Source: Amycolatopsis lurida (GTDB lineage: Bacteria; Actinomycetota; Actinomycetes; Mycobacteriales; Pseudonocardiaceae). From it: a DNA stretch of 64,000 nucleotides. Positions 24,392 to 33,373 of the stretch are shown here, piece by piece. How positions within the stretch are numbered: the first letter of the stretch is position 1; every line of letters starts with the position of its first letter. A program made the position numbers and the translations under genes. The DNA is taken from the NCBI RefSeq assembly GCF_900105055.1, contig NZ_FNTA01000004.1:4557501-4621500 (forward strand). The letters are read 5' to 3'. A model generated the notes under the pieces. The model had not been told where the DNA came from. It made no database searches and saw only the letters and a program-made list of their open reading frames with translations.

Positions 24392-25156
24392 GTGCCTCCT
24401 GCCCCCACCAACGCCCCCCGTGCGGGTGGCAAGGGTGAAAGCCGGCTCGCATTGGTGAGACGCGCCAGGCGGATGAAGCGTTGCCTCGACGACGAGTTCC
24501 CGGACGCGCACTGTGAGCTTGACTTCACCACTCCGCTCGAATTGCTGGTCGCGGTCGTGCTTTCGGCGCAGACCACCGACGTCCGCGTGAATCAGGTCAC
24601 GCCCGCGCTCTTCGCCCGCTATCGGACGGCCGCCGATTACGCCGGCGCCGACCGCGCCGAACTCGAGGAGTACCTCCGGCCGACGGGGTTCTTCCGCGCC
24701 AAGGCGAACTCGGTGATGGGGCTGGGCGCCGCCCTGGTCGAGCGCTACGACGGCGAAGTGCCCGGCAAGCTGAAAGACCTCGTCACGCTGCCGGGTGTCG
24801 GCCGCAAGACGGCCAACGTCGTGCTCGGCGACGCCTTCGGGGTTCCCGGGATCACCGTCGACACGCACTTCGGCCGTCTCGTCCGCCGCTGGGGCTGGAC
24901 CGAGGAGGAGGACCCGGTCAAGGTCGAGCACGCCGTCGGCGAGCTGATCCCGCGCAAGGAGTGGACGCTCCTCTCGCACCGGACGATCTTCCACGGCCGT
25001 CGCGTGTGCCACGCCCGTAAACCCGCCTGTGGGGCCTGCCCGCTGGCGAAGATGTGCCCCTCGTACGGACTCGGCCCGACGGGGTTCGAAGAGGCCGCGA
25101 AGCTGGTCAAGGGCGAAGAACGCGAGCACATCCTGGACCTGGCGGCCCGCCGGTGA
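24392..25156 (+). CDS. nth: endonuclease III (DNA glycosylase/AP lyase)
   Basis: 254 residues. The HhH motif is LPGVGRKTANVVLG with the catalytic Lys139. Asp157 lies in VDTHFGRL, and the 4Fe-4S loop reads CHARKPACGACPLAKMC (C-x6-C-x2-C-x5-C). It removes oxidised pyrimidines and cleaves the strand. The GTG start at 24392 gives a short basic extension before the fold. It is first in an operon with the TlpA-like, Nudix and MarP genes, each overlapping or close to the next. Confidence 0.96.
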   Translation: MPPAPTNAPRAGGKGESRLALVRRARRMKRCLDDEFPDAHCELDFTTPLELLVAVVLSAQTTDVRVNQVTPALFARYRTAADYAGADRAELEEYLRPTGFFRAKANSVMGLGAALVERYDGEVPGKLKDLVTLPGVGRKTANVVLGDAFGVPGITVDTHFGRLVRRWGWTEEEDPVKVEHAVGELIPRKEWTLLSHRTIFHGRRVCHARKPACGACPLAKMCPSYGLGPTGFEEAAKLVKGEEREHILDLAARR

Positions 25157-25749
25157 CCAGGGTCACCAAACTGGCCCTCGGCGCCGCCGTGCTGGTGGTG
25201 GCCCTGATCGTCGCGCTGCTCACGACGCGTGACGGCCAGGCGCCCGCCAAAACGTCGGGGGATCTCACGGCCGCGCGCGCGAAGGCCGCGCTCGCCCCTT
25301 GCCCACCGGCTGGGCCGGGCGAAGTGGCGAAGCTGCGCGGAGTCGACGTCGAATGCCTCGGCGACGGCTCCCGGGTCGACCTCGCGAAGGTGGTCTCGGG
25401 CGGCCCTGTGCTGGTCAACCTGTGGGCGTCGTGGTGCGAGCCGTGCCGCGCCGAACTGCCGCTGCTCCAGAAGTACGCCGCGCAGCCCGGTGCCGCGCGC
25501 GTGCTCCTCGTCCAGGTCGCGAGTTCCGGAGCCGACGGGCTGGCGATGCTGGCCGAGCTGGGTGTCCGGCTGCCGTCCGTGTTCGACGGTGATGGCCAGT
25601 CGGGTCCGGTGCGGACGGCACTAAAGGTCCCTTCCTCCCTCCCGGCGACGTACCTGGTCACGGCGGGTGGCGACGTCCGGCTCATCGAGAACCCACGCGT
25701 CTTCCTGAACACTGACCAGGTGCGCGCCGCTGTGGAAGGGACACCATGA
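25153..25749 (+). CDS. TlpA-like membrane-anchored thioredoxin (Rv3673c-like)
   Basis: 198 residues. A single N-terminal membrane anchor (KLALGAAVLVVALIVALL) precedes an extracytoplasmic thioredoxin fold with WASWCEPCRAELP (CEPC active site) and the cis-Pro in PATYLVTAGG. It would reduce or isomerise disulfides outside the membrane, possibly for cytochrome maturation or cell-wall proteins. GTG 25153 overlaps the nth stop, and its own stop overlaps the Nudix start. Confidence 0.88.
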   Translation: MTRVTKLALGAAVLVVALIVALLTTRDGQAPAKTSGDLTAARAKAALAPCPPAGPGEVAKLRGVDVECLGDGSRVDLAKVVSGGPVLVNLWASWCEPCRAELPLLQKYAAQPGAARVLLVQVASSGADGLAMLAELGVRLPSVFDGDGQSGPVRTALKVPSSLPATYLVTAGGDVRLIENPRVFLNTDQVRAAVEGTP

Positions 25750-26453
25750 CCGGCCCCCTCGTGGACCCGGAGGCCGTGCCCGCCTGGTTGCAGCCGCTGG
25801 TCAAGATCAGCGGCGAGGTCGGCGCGGACGCGTTCAGCCGGTTCAGCGTGCCGCGGGACGCGACCTACCGGTCCGCGTCCGTCCTGATGCTCTTCGGCGA
25901 GGGCCCGCAGGGGCCCGACGTCCTGCTCCAGCGCCGCGCCGACACGCTCGGCTCGCACGCCGGGCAGGTCAGCTTCCCCGGCGGGGGTGCCGAACCGGAG
26001 GACGGCGGGCCGGTCGGCACCGCGTTGCGCGAAGCGGAAGAGGAGACCGGCGTCGAACCCTCGGGAGTGCTGCCGGTGGCGGTCTTCCCGGAGCTCTTCG
26101 TGCCGGTGTCGAGCTTCGCCGTGACGCCGGTGCTCGCCTACTGGCGGACGCCGTCGCCGGTGCACGCCGTCGATCCCGGCGAGACCGCGGCGGTGGCCAG
26201 GGTGCCGATCGCCGAGCTCGCCGATCCGGCCAACCGGTTCCAGGTCACCCGCGAGGGCTACGACTGGAAGGGGCCCGCGTTCGACGTCGGCGGGATGTTC
26301 GTCTGGGGGTTCACGGGCGGCCTGCTGGCGATGACGTTGTCGCTCGGCGGCTGGGAACGGGACTGGGACCACGGCGACGTCCGGGAGCTTGACGTAGCGT
26401 TGGCCGAACATCAGGCGCGGGTCGACGGGCGGCAAGTGCCGGAGAAGGAGTAG
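25746..26453 (+). CDS. Nudix CoA pyrophosphatase-like (Rv3672c-like)
   Basis: 235 residues. The Nudix box reads GGGAEPEDGG followed by ALREAEEETGV (REXXEE ligands). The upstream LLQRRADTLGSHAGQVSFPGG matches the UPF0035/CoAse signature (seen in part as HAGQVSFPGG), typical of CoA diphosphatases that cut CoA to phosphopantetheine and 3',5'-ADP. Stop and start overlap with the TlpA gene. MarP follows after six bases. Confidence 0.9.
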   Translation: MTGPLVDPEAVPAWLQPLVKISGEVGADAFSRFSVPRDATYRSASVLMLFGEGPQGPDVLLQRRADTLGSHAGQVSFPGGGAEPEDGGPVGTALREAEEETGVEPSGVLPVAVFPELFVPVSSFAVTPVLAYWRTPSPVHAVDPGETAAVARVPIAELADPANRFQVTREGYDWKGPAFDVGGMFVWGFTGGLLAMTLSLGGWERDWDHGDVRELDVALAEHQARVDGRQVPEKE

Positions 26454-26459
26454 GCGCCG

Positions 26460-27644
26460 GTGAACTGGGTCGACGTACTGGTGATCCTCCTCGCGCTGCT
26501 GGCGGGGGTGTCCGGCGCGTTCCAGGGGGTGATCATCGCCCTCCCCTCGCTGGTCGGGGTGGTGCTCGGCGCGCTGGCGGGGATCAAGATCGCGCCGCTG
26601 ATCGTCGAACTCTTCGAGCATCCGGCGGCGAAGGTCGCCTTCGCGGTGGCCACCGTGGTGTTCCTGGTCGCGCTCGGCGAGACCCTCGGGGTCTGGGCGG
26701 GGCGGAAGCTGCGGCAGAAGATCAACCCGGACAAGCTTTCCGGCGTCGACAAGACGCTCGGCGCGGTGGTGCAGGCCGCCGTGGTGTTCGTGGTCGCGTG
26801 GCTGATCGCGACGCCGCTGACGGCCGTTTCGGGAGTGCCCGGGCTGGCCAAGTCGATCAACAGCTCGGTCGTGCTCGGCGAAGTGAACGACGTCATGCCC
26901 GAGGCGGCGCAGGGCTTCCCGAGCGAACTGCGCAAACTGCTGGACGCCTCCGGCTTCCCGTCCATTGTGGACCCGTTCCAGAAGCCGAACGTCGAGGACA
27001 CCAGTCCGCCGGACACCGCGCTGCAGGCGAGCGCGATCGTCAAACAGGTGCACCGCAGTGTCGTGAAGATCCGCGGCAACGCGACTTCGTGTTCGCGGGC
27101 GCTGGAGGGCAGCGGATTCGTCGTCGCGCCGCAGCGCGTGATGACGAACGCGCACGTCGTCGCGGGGACCGACGAGGTCGCCATCGAATCGACTTCCGGC
27201 AAGTTCCCGGCCAGGGTCGTCTACTTCGACCCCGAGGCCGACGTGGCCGTGCTCGCGGTGCCGCGGCTCCAGGCGCCGGTCCTCCCGTTCACGCCGCGGG
27301 TCGCGCGGGCAGGCGACAACGCGATCGTGCTCGGCTACCCGCTCGACGGGCCGTACACCGCGACGCCCGCCAGAGTGCGCGGCCGGATCAACCTGCGCGG
27401 GCCGGACATCTACGAGGCCAACACCGTGCAGCGCGACGTGTTCACCGTGCGCGGGCAGGTGCGCAGCGGCAACTCGGGCGGGCCGATGATCAACCCCGAA
27501 GGCGAGGTCATCGGGGTGGTCTTCGGCGCGGCGGTCGAGGATCCGGAGACCGGCTTCACGCTGACTTCCGAGCAGGTGCGGCCGGTGGTGGAGACGGCTC
27601 CCGCGCTGAGCGCGAACACGTCGACGGGGCCCTGCGCGAACTAG
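26460..27644 (+). CDS. marP: periplasmic serine protease MarP
   Basis: 394 residues from GTG 26460. Four N-terminal membrane segments of CvpA type (about residues 5-25, 29-48, 60-80 and 100-125) are followed by a chymotrypsin-like protease domain. The triad is His232 in MTNAHVVAG, Asp261 in DPEADVAVL and Ser339 in RSGNSGGPM. Cys211 and a Cys near the C-terminus (GPCAN) correspond to the redox disulfide of M. tuberculosis MarP (Rv3671c), which keeps cytoplasmic pH neutral in acid by processing wall enzymes. The last stop overlaps the convergent DUF1992 stop in CTAG. Confidence 0.93.
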   Translation: MNWVDVLVILLALLAGVSGAFQGVIIALPSLVGVVLGALAGIKIAPLIVELFEHPAAKVAFAVATVVFLVALGETLGVWAGRKLRQKINPDKLSGVDKTLGAVVQAAVVFVVAWLIATPLTAVSGVPGLAKSINSSVVLGEVNDVMPEAAQGFPSELRKLLDASGFPSIVDPFQKPNVEDTSPPDTALQASAIVKQVHRSVVKIRGNATSCSRALEGSGFVVAPQRVMTNAHVVAGTDEVAIESTSGKFPARVVYFDPEADVAVLAVPRLQAPVLPFTPRVARAGDNAIVLGYPLDGPYTATPARVRGRINLRGPDIYEANTVQRDVFTVRGQVRSGNSGGPMINPEGEVIGVVFGAAVEDPETGFTLTSEQVRPVVETAPALSANTSTGPCAN

Positions 27645-28045
27645 CGGCCTTCGCGCCAGGAGGCCACGGTCTCCTCCACGTCCAGCGGCCGTGCTCGCAG
27701 CACCGGACCGCCCGCGGGACGCCGGTGCTCGGCGCGGATCCGTTCGTTCAGGTCCTCGACGATCTCCCGCACTCGCGCCTCACGACGGACCCGAGCCAGC
27801 GTGTCCGGCAGGTCGTCCAGTTCCTTCGCGATCGCCAGCGAAGGCGGCAGCAGCGCCGAAACGTCGTGCCCCTCGGCGCGCACCTTGTTCACCACCCAGG
27901 CCAGCGCGGTGTCCTTGCCGTCGGTCTTCGGCAGTGGCTTCCCCGCGCCGGGGAGGTCGTCGAACTCGCCCTTCGCCTCCGCGGCGCTGATCTGCCTGTC
28001 CACCCAGGACTCGAACGACACGCCCGTCGGTTTGCGTTCGGTCAT
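27641..28045 (-). CDS. DUF1992 (DnaJ-subfamily C28-like) protein
   Basis: 134 residues. The DUF1992 signature includes WVDRQISAAEAKGEFDDLPG and GKPLPKTDG. A helical tail (AKELDDLPDTLARVRREARV) follows. The domain is found in bacteria and in human DNAJC28; its function is not established. The start overlaps the stop of the EphE-like gene (ATGA), so the two are coupled. Confidence 0.85.
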   Translation of the reverse strand: MTERKPTGVSFESWVDRQISAAEAKGEFDDLPGAGKPLPKTDGKDTALAWVVNKVRAEGHDVSALLPPSLAIAKELDDLPDTLARVRREARVREIVEDLNERIRAEHRRPAGGPVLRARPLDVEETVASWREGR

Positions 28046-28965
28046 GCTTCCAAGATACGGAAGAAGTCCAGCAGCGCGGCCGACGTGCGCTCCGGGGCCT
28101 CCAGATGCGGGAAGTGGCCGATTCCGGGCCAGCGTTCGAGACGGGCTTCAGGGGCCCAGCGGCGAGACGCCGCCGCGGTGTCGGGCAGGACGCACCGGTC
28201 TTCCTCGCCGTGCAGTTGAAGCACGCGAGGGGCGAAGCGGCCTTGCAGCGCTTCGCTGAACCGGCGTCCTTCGCCGCGGAACTGCGCGCGGAACGCCCAT
28301 CGGTAGTACTCGAGCGCGCTGTGCGGCACCCCCGGCACCAGCATCGCCTGCCGGAACGTCCGCACCGTCTCGGTGAAGTCGGAGGTGTCCGTCCACTGTG
28401 GACCGGACCAGGCGCGGAAGAGCTCTTCGACGGCGAGCGCGTCGTCCTTGACCAGCCATTTTTCCGGCGCCATCGGCATTTGGAAGCGGAACAGATGCCC
28501 CGAAGCGCGCAGCTGCCCCGGCCGCCGGACGGCCCGGCGCAACGCCAGCGGATGCGCGCCGCCCAGCACGCTGACCGACGCGACCAACCGCGGGTGCAGC
28601 GCGCCGACCGTCCAGGCGAGCATGCCGCCCCAGGCATGCCCGACGAGATGGGCCTTGCGCGCGCCGAGCGACTTGATCAGCCCGCCGACGTCACCCGCGA
28701 GCGTCCAGGCGTCGTAGCCGCGCGGGGGTTTGTCGGAGTCGCCATAGCCGCGCAGATCGACCGCGACCACGCGGAAACCGGCGCCGGCGAGCGCGGTCAA
28801 CTGGTGGTGCCAGGCCCACCAGAACTCGGCGAACCCGTGCAGCAGCACGACCAGCGGTCCGTCGCCGAGTTCGGCGACGTGCAGCCGGATGCCGTTCGCC
28901 GAGACGTCACGATGGGTCCACGGACCGTCGATCCGCACGATCGACGGATCCGGTGTCGCCTGCAC
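28042..28965 (-). CDS. EphE-like alpha/beta-hydrolase lacking the usual nucleophile
   Basis: 307 residues with the epoxide-hydrolase/haloalkane-dehalogenase layout: LLHGFAEFWWAWHHQL (HGxP position) and VDLRGYGDSDKP near residue 70, and the histidine in GIGHFPHLEAPE. The nucleophile elbow reads LVGHAWGGM, with Ala where epoxide hydrolases have Asp (GHDWGG) and esterases have Ser. Thus normal catalysis by a covalent ester seems impossible. Gene order matches ephE (Rv3670). Whether the Ala is conserved in that family decides whether this is a general trait. Confidence 0.8.
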   Translation of the reverse strand: MQATPDPSIVRIDGPWTHRDVSANGIRLHVAELGDGPLVVLLHGFAEFWWAWHHQLTALAGAGFRVVAVDLRGYGDSDKPPRGYDAWTLAGDVGGLIKSLGARKAHLVGHAWGGMLAWTVGALHPRLVASVSVLGGAHPLALRRAVRRPGQLRASGHLFRFQMPMAPEKWLVKDDALAVEELFRAWSGPQWTDTSDFTETVRTFRQAMLVPGVPHSALEYYRWAFRAQFRGEGRRFSEALQGRFAPRVLQLHGEEDRCVLPDTAAASRRWAPEARLERWPGIGHFPHLEAPERTSAALLDFFRILEA

Positions 28966-28980
28966 CGACTCGAAGACTTC

Positions 28981-29475
28981 TCAGTCGCGGTCCGCGGGCG
29001 CGTCGTCATGACGCGGCTTGAACGCGGCGGCGGTGTCCTTGAAGCTGTTGATCGTGCGCTCCGGTGCCTTGATCTTCTTCACCTTGCGGTAGCCGAGGAA
29101 GCCCGCGGCCGCCGTCGCGACGAGCATCAGCCCGAACACGATCGCGAACGCCGCCCAGCGCATCAGCCACTCGGACAGCAGCTCGCCGAGGAAGAAAAAG
29201 AAGAAGAACGAGCTGTACAGGCCGATGACCAGCGCGACCAGGAAGAAGATGGCGCCCTTGAGGCCCTTCTTCGCCTCCGCGACGACCTCGGATTTGGCCA
29301 GCTCGACCTCGGCGCGGATCAGCGTCGAGACGTGTTGTGTGGCATCGCCGACGAGTTTCCCGAGGGACTGCTCGCTCGCTACCACGTCGTCATCGCTCGA
29401 CAGGGGGAGGTAGGGCACGGCCCCCACGCCGTCGGGGCCGGTACGTTCGTGCTTGGGGCTGCTCACACCGGTCAT
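28981..29475 (-). CDS. holin-like membrane protein (Rv3669-like)
   Basis: About 164 residues from ATG 29475 (29496 is possible). An acidic N-terminus and an amphipathic helix (EQSLGKLVGDATQHVSTLIR) are followed by two membrane segments, about residues 80-102 (AIFFLVALVIGLYSSFFFFF) and 108-135. A basic tail (GYRKVKKIKAPERT) ends it. It fits the phage-holin 3_6/actinobacterial Holin-X family, which is chromosomal here. It follows ephE in M. tuberculosis also. The role is unknown; it need not be phage-derived. Confidence 0.8.
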   Translation of the reverse strand: MTGVSSPKHERTGPDGVGAVPYLPLSSDDDVVASEQSLGKLVGDATQHVSTLIRAEVELAKSEVVAEAKKGLKGAIFFLVALVIGLYSSFFFFFFLGELLSEWLMRWAAFAIVFGLMLVATAAAGFLGYRKVKKIKAPERTINSFKDTAAAFKPRHDDAPADRD

Positions 29476-29526
29476 CGTGCCACGTGCCCCGATCACGGGC
29501 GCGGCGGACCGGCGAGTGTCGCATTC

Positions 29527-30723
29527 TCAATCTTCGCGCGCGTGCACCCGGCTGCGGTGCAGCAGCATCGCGGCGGCCGTCAGCGAGGCGATGGCCGAGG
29601 CGATCAAGACCGCCATCTTGGCTTGGTCCACGGCTTCGCCGTCGAGCGCGAGATCGGCGATCAAGAGGCTCACCGTGAACCCGACACCGCCGAGCATCGA
29701 CAACGCGCCGATGTCCCGCCAGCCCATGCCCCTGGGTTTCTCCGCGAGCTTGAACTTCACCGCGAGGAGGCTGGCGCCGAAGATCCCGACCAGCTTGCCG
29801 CCGACCAGGCCGACCAGCACGGCCAGCGGCAACGCCGTGGTGAAAACCGCGCTCAGCGATTCGCTGTCCACCTTGATCCCGGCGGCGAACAGCGCGAACA
29901 ACGGCACCGCGACCGCGGCCGACCACGGCTGCAACCGGTGTTCGAGCCGGATCGCGGGCGCGTGCTCCTCGCCATCGTCGGCGCGGACGCGGGTGAGCAG
30001 GCCGAGCGCGACGCCGGCGATCGTGGCGTGGATGCCCGCCGAATGCACCGCGACCCAGGTGATCAAGGCCAGCGGCACGTAGATCCAGGCGCTGCGGACG
30101 CGGCGCTTCTGCAGGTAGGCGTACAGCGCGAGCGCGACGACGGCGACGCCCGCGGCGACGAGGTCGAACTTCGCGGTGAACAGGATCGCGATGACCAGGA
30201 TCGCGCCGAGGTCGTCGACCACCGCGAGCGAGAGCAGGAAGACGCGGGCGCTGCTCGGCAGGTTCGACGCGGTCAGAGCGAGGACGCCCAGCGCGAACGC
30301 GATGTCCGTGGCGACCGGGATGGCCCACGCGCGTTCGATGCCCGGCGTCCCCCAGCCGACCGCGAGCGCGACCAGCGCCGGGACGATCATGCCGCCGATC
30401 GCGGCGACCACCGGCAGGATCGCCTGCTTGAACCGCGAAAGTTCGCCGACCACGAGTTCGCGTTTGAGTTCGAGCCCCGCGACGAAAAAGAACAGCGCGA
30501 GCAGGCCGTCCTTCGCCCAGTCGCCGATCGTCAGATTCAGGTGGAGGAATTCGGGGCCCACCCGGAAATCGCGGATCGCGCGGTAAATGTCGTCGATGGG
30601 CGAATTGGCCCAGATGAGGGCGATCGCGGTGGCGCCGAGCAGGATCATCCCGCCGGTCGTCTCCGTGCGGAGGTAACGGGCGAACTCGGCGACGGCTTTC
30701 GCGGGGCGGGTGGGGCCGGACAA
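29527..30723 (-). CDS. nhaA: Na+/H+ antiporter NhaA
   Basis: 398 residues, about eleven to twelve membrane segments. ATDIAFALGVLALT holds the paired Asp of the ion site (family ATDIAFA), and FFVAGLELKREL is the conserved helix IV-linker block. It exchanges external protons for internal sodium and serves pH homeostasis. TTG 30723 is chosen because GGAGG lies five bases upstream; the frame stays open further upstream but loses similarity. Adjacent MarP also deals with internal pH. Confidence 0.92.
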   Translation of the reverse strand: MSGPTRPAKAVAEFARYLRTETTGGMILLGATAIALIWANSPIDDIYRAIRDFRVGPEFLHLNLTIGDWAKDGLLALFFFVAGLELKRELVVGELSRFKQAILPVVAAIGGMIVPALVALAVGWGTPGIERAWAIPVATDIAFALGVLALTASNLPSSARVFLLSLAVVDDLGAILVIAILFTAKFDLVAAGVAVVALALYAYLQKRRVRSAWIYVPLALITWVAVHSAGIHATIAGVALGLLTRVRADDGEEHAPAIRLEHRLQPWSAAVAVPLFALFAAGIKVDSESLSAVFTTALPLAVLVGLVGGKLVGIFGASLLAVKFKLAEKPRGMGWRDIGALSMLGGVGFTVSLLIADLALDGEAVDQAKMAVLIASAIASLTAAAMLLHRSRVHARED

Positions 30724-30931
30724 GGCATCCTCCGGGTTTCGGCAACGACGAACACTGTTGCCGACCAGACTTCCCGGCGCACCTTGACGCGATTTTAATG
30801 CCTCAAGCTGCGGAAATCTCGCCTTCATGACAGCTGCCACAGAGATCATGCGGACGTCGGTGTCCGGTCCACATGGTGGGCTTCTAGCATGACAACCGGA
30901 AACCGACAACGATGTCTTCACTAAGGACGGC

Positions 30932-32392
30932 ATGGTGAGTACCTCTACCGAGGTCCAGCGAGACACGAGGTTTTTCGGGCACCCACGAGGGCTCGCGAAC
31001 CTTTTCGGCGTCGAGATGTGGGAGCGTTTCTCGTACTACGGGATGCTCGGCATCCTCCCGATCTACCTCTACTACGAAGTCAGCCAGGGCGGCCTGGCGC
31101 TGCCGAAGGCCTCCGCTCTCGGCATCGTCGGCGCGTACGGCGGCATGGTCTACCTGTCGGCGGTGATCGGCGCCTGGGTCGCGGACCGGGTGCTCGGCTC
31201 GGAACGCACGCTGTTCTACAGCGCGATCCTGATCATGATCGGCCACATCAGCCTCGCCGTGCTGCCCGGTCTCGCGGGAATCGGTGTCGGCCTCGTCTGC
31301 GTGGCGGTCGGCAGCGGCGGGCTGAAGTCCAACGCCACCGCCATCGTCGGAACGCTATACGCGCCTGGCGACGAGCGGCGTGACGGCGGTTTCACGATCT
31401 TTTACATGGGCGTGAACGTCGGTGGTTTCGTCGGCCCGCTGCTGACCGGGCTCGCGCAGAGCGAGATCGGTTTCCATGTCGGCTTCGGGCTCGCCGCGTT
31501 CGGGATGGCGCTCGGCCTGATCCAGTACACGATCGGCCGCAAGAACCTCGGCGAGAAGGCGAGCGAGATCCCTAACCCGCTGCCCGCGTCGCAGCGCCCG
31601 CTGGTCTTCGGCGGCACCGCGGTGGGTGTCGCCGCGATCGTGCTGCTCGTGGTCTTCGGCGTGATCAACCCGGCGAACCTGGTCGACGTCGTCGTCTGGG
31701 CCGTCGCGGTCATCTCGGTGATCTACTTCGTGGTGATCATCAGCAGCAAGAAGATCACCTCCGAGGAACGCAGCCGGGTGTACTCGTTCATCCCGATGTT
31801 CATCGCGAGCGCCGCGTTCTTCTCGCTCTACCAGCAGCAGTTCACCGTGGTCGCGGCCTACACCGACGAACGCCTCAACCGGACGATCTTCGGCTGGGAG
31901 ATGCCGGTGGCGTGGGTCAACTCGATCAACCCGGTGTTCATCATCCTGTTCGCGCCGGTGATCGCGGCGATCTGGACCAAACTGGGTTCGCGGCAGCCGT
32001 CCTCGCCGATCAAGTTCGTGCTCGGCACGGTCACCATGGGCGTGGCGTTCCTGCTGTTCCTCCCGATGGTCGGCAGCGGCAAGAACGCCAGCCCGCTGCT
32101 CGCGCTGGCCGGCATCCTGTTCGTGTTCACGATGGCGGAACTGATGCTTTCGCCGGTCGGTCTCTCGCTGTCGACCAAACTCGCGCCGGAGGCGTTCCGG
32201 ACGCAGATGGTGGCGCTGAACTTCCTGTCCATCTCGCTCGGTACGGCGATGTCCGGAAAGCTCGCCGAGTTCTACACGGTGGAGGACGAGGCGCCGTACT
32301 TCAGCATCGTCGGCGGGGTGGCCATCGTGGTCGGTGTGGCGCTCCTGGTGGCGACGCCGATGATCCGCAAGCTGATGAAGGGCGTTCACTGA
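30932..32392 (+). CDS. proton-dependent oligopeptide transporter (POT/PTR2)
   Basis: 486 residues, twelve to fourteen membrane helices. FGVEMWERFSYYGMLGIL contains the ExxER motif of the POT family on helix 1. FYMGVNVGGFVGPLL matches the PTR2 signature (FYxxIN) on helix 5, and SPVGLSLSTKLAPEAFRTQM lies in helix 10-11. It imports di- and tripeptides with protons. It stands alone between NhaA (divergent) and a repeat array (32434-32565). Confidence 0.92.
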   Translation: MVSTSTEVQRDTRFFGHPRGLANLFGVEMWERFSYYGMLGILPIYLYYEVSQGGLALPKASALGIVGAYGGMVYLSAVIGAWVADRVLGSERTLFYSAILIMIGHISLAVLPGLAGIGVGLVCVAVGSGGLKSNATAIVGTLYAPGDERRDGGFTIFYMGVNVGGFVGPLLTGLAQSEIGFHVGFGLAAFGMALGLIQYTIGRKNLGEKASEIPNPLPASQRPLVFGGTAVGVAAIVLLVVFGVINPANLVDVVVWAVAVISVIYFVVIISSKKITSEERSRVYSFIPMFIASAAFFSLYQQQFTVVAAYTDERLNRTIFGWEMPVAWVNSINPVFIILFAPVIAAIWTKLGSRQPSSPIKFVLGTVTMGVAFLLFLPMVGSGKNASPLLALAGILFVFTMAELMLSPVGLSLSTKLAPEAFRTQMVALNFLSISLGTAMSGKLAEFYTVEDEAPYFSIVGGVAIVVGVALLVATPMIRKLMKGVH

Positions 32393-32433
32393 CGCGCTTC
32401 ATGCCGCACTGACGAGCGATCCTCGAACGTGCT

Positions 32434-32476
32434 GAAAGGGCCCTTCACCGCGGAGGAAGCGGTGAAGGGCCCTTTC
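32434..32476. repeat. inverted repeat after the peptide transporter (terminator-like)
   Basis: 17-bp perfect arms GAAAGGGCCCTTCACCG and complement around a 9-base loop. It is placed 41 bases after the transporter stop. It shares the GTGAAGGGCCC theme with 12151-12200. Confidence 0.7.
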
Positions 32477-32502
32477 GCTGCTTCAGGTGGCCGAGCGTCC
32501 GC

Positions 32503-32565
32503 GTGATCGGAGGGACGACACGCGTGATCCGACGGACGACACGCGTGATTGGACGGACGACACGC
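32503..32565. repeat. 21-base tandem repeat, second array
   Basis: Three adjoining 21-base units at 32503, 32524 and 32545 begin GTGAT(C/T) and end GGACGACACGC. They belong to the same family as 14690-14752. They lie between convergent genes and overlap no gene. Confidence 0.8.
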
Positions 32566-32582
32566 GAGACCGCTGGGCCGGG

Positions 32583-33302
32583 CTACCCGACGGTGGTCCC
32601 GAACAGCACGCCGACGTAGTAGGTCACCAGCATCGTCAGCGCGCCGACGCCGACGTTCCGCGCGATCGCCCGGCCGACGCGGGCGTCGCCCAGTTTCGCG
32701 CTGACGATCCCGGTCAGCGCCAGCCCGACGACCACCGCCGACGCGCACGCCCAGACCCTGGCCGAGGTCGGCGTCCACACGATCGCCAGCAGCGGCAGGA
32801 GCGCGCCGACGGTGAACGCCACCAGCGACGCCCACACCGCCTGCCACGGACTGGTCAGATTGTCCGGATCGATACCGAGTTCGGCCTCGGCGTGCGCCTG
32901 CAGCGCGTCCTTTTCGGTCAGTTCGCGGGCGACCTCGGCGGCGAGTTCCGCGGAAAGGCCCTTCTCCTCGTAGATTTCCGCGAGTTCCCGTTCTTCGGCC
33001 TCGGGCATCTCTTTCAGTTCGCGCTTTTCCAGCCGCAACTGGGCGCGTTCGGTGTCGCGCTGTGTGCTCACGGAGACGTATTCGCCGCCCGCCATCGAAA
33101 GCGCGCCCGCGACGAGCCCGGCGATTCCCGCGGTGGCGATCGTGGTGGAGTCGGTGGTCGCGCCCGCGACGCCGACCACGATGCCCGCCACCGAGACGAT
33201 CCCGTCGTTCGCACCGAGAACCCCGGCGCGCAGCCAGTTCAGCTTGCCGCTCAGGTCCTCGTGCGGTTCGTGAGGATGTGAAGTCGATACGGTATCGGTC
33301 AC
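32583..33302 (-). CDS. VIT1/CCC1-family iron/manganese transporter
   Basis: 239 residues from GTG 33302. LRAGVLGANDGIVSVAGIVVG is the VIT1 first-helix signature with the Asp (here GANDGIVS). The cytosolic insert rich in Glu (KRELKEMPEAEERELAEIYE) resembles the metal-binding helices H1-H3 of VIT1. Five membrane helices in all. It exports or stores Fe(II)/Mn(II). A DtxR/IdeR-like site and a GGCAAT/ATTGCC inverted repeat lie in the divergent promoter region (33362-33392). Confidence 0.9.
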   Translation of the reverse strand: MTDTVSTSHPHEPHEDLSGKLNWLRAGVLGANDGIVSVAGIVVGVAGATTDSTTIATAGIAGLVAGALSMAGGEYVSVSTQRDTERAQLRLEKRELKEMPEAEERELAEIYEEKGLSAELAAEVARELTEKDALQAHAEAELGIDPDNLTSPWQAVWASLVAFTVGALLPLLAIVWTPTSARVWACASAVVVGLALTGIVSAKLGDARVGRAIARNVGVGALTMLVTYYVGVLFGTTVG

Positions 33303-33373
33303 CTTTTCAGTGAAACACAAAGAACGGTATCCGGCGAGCGAACGCCGTTTCGGTGAATAGAGGCAATCCTTAT

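Noticed and set aside
28981..29475. Prophage remnant suggested by the holin-like gene
   Set aside because: The gene is part of conserved chromosomal order (Rv3669) and no other phage gene is present.
28105..30798. Very long plus-strand open frame of about 897 codons
   Set aside because: It is antisense to ephE-like, holin-like and nhaA genes, is rich in Arg/Gln/His as expected from the complement of high-G+C genes, and shows no domain.
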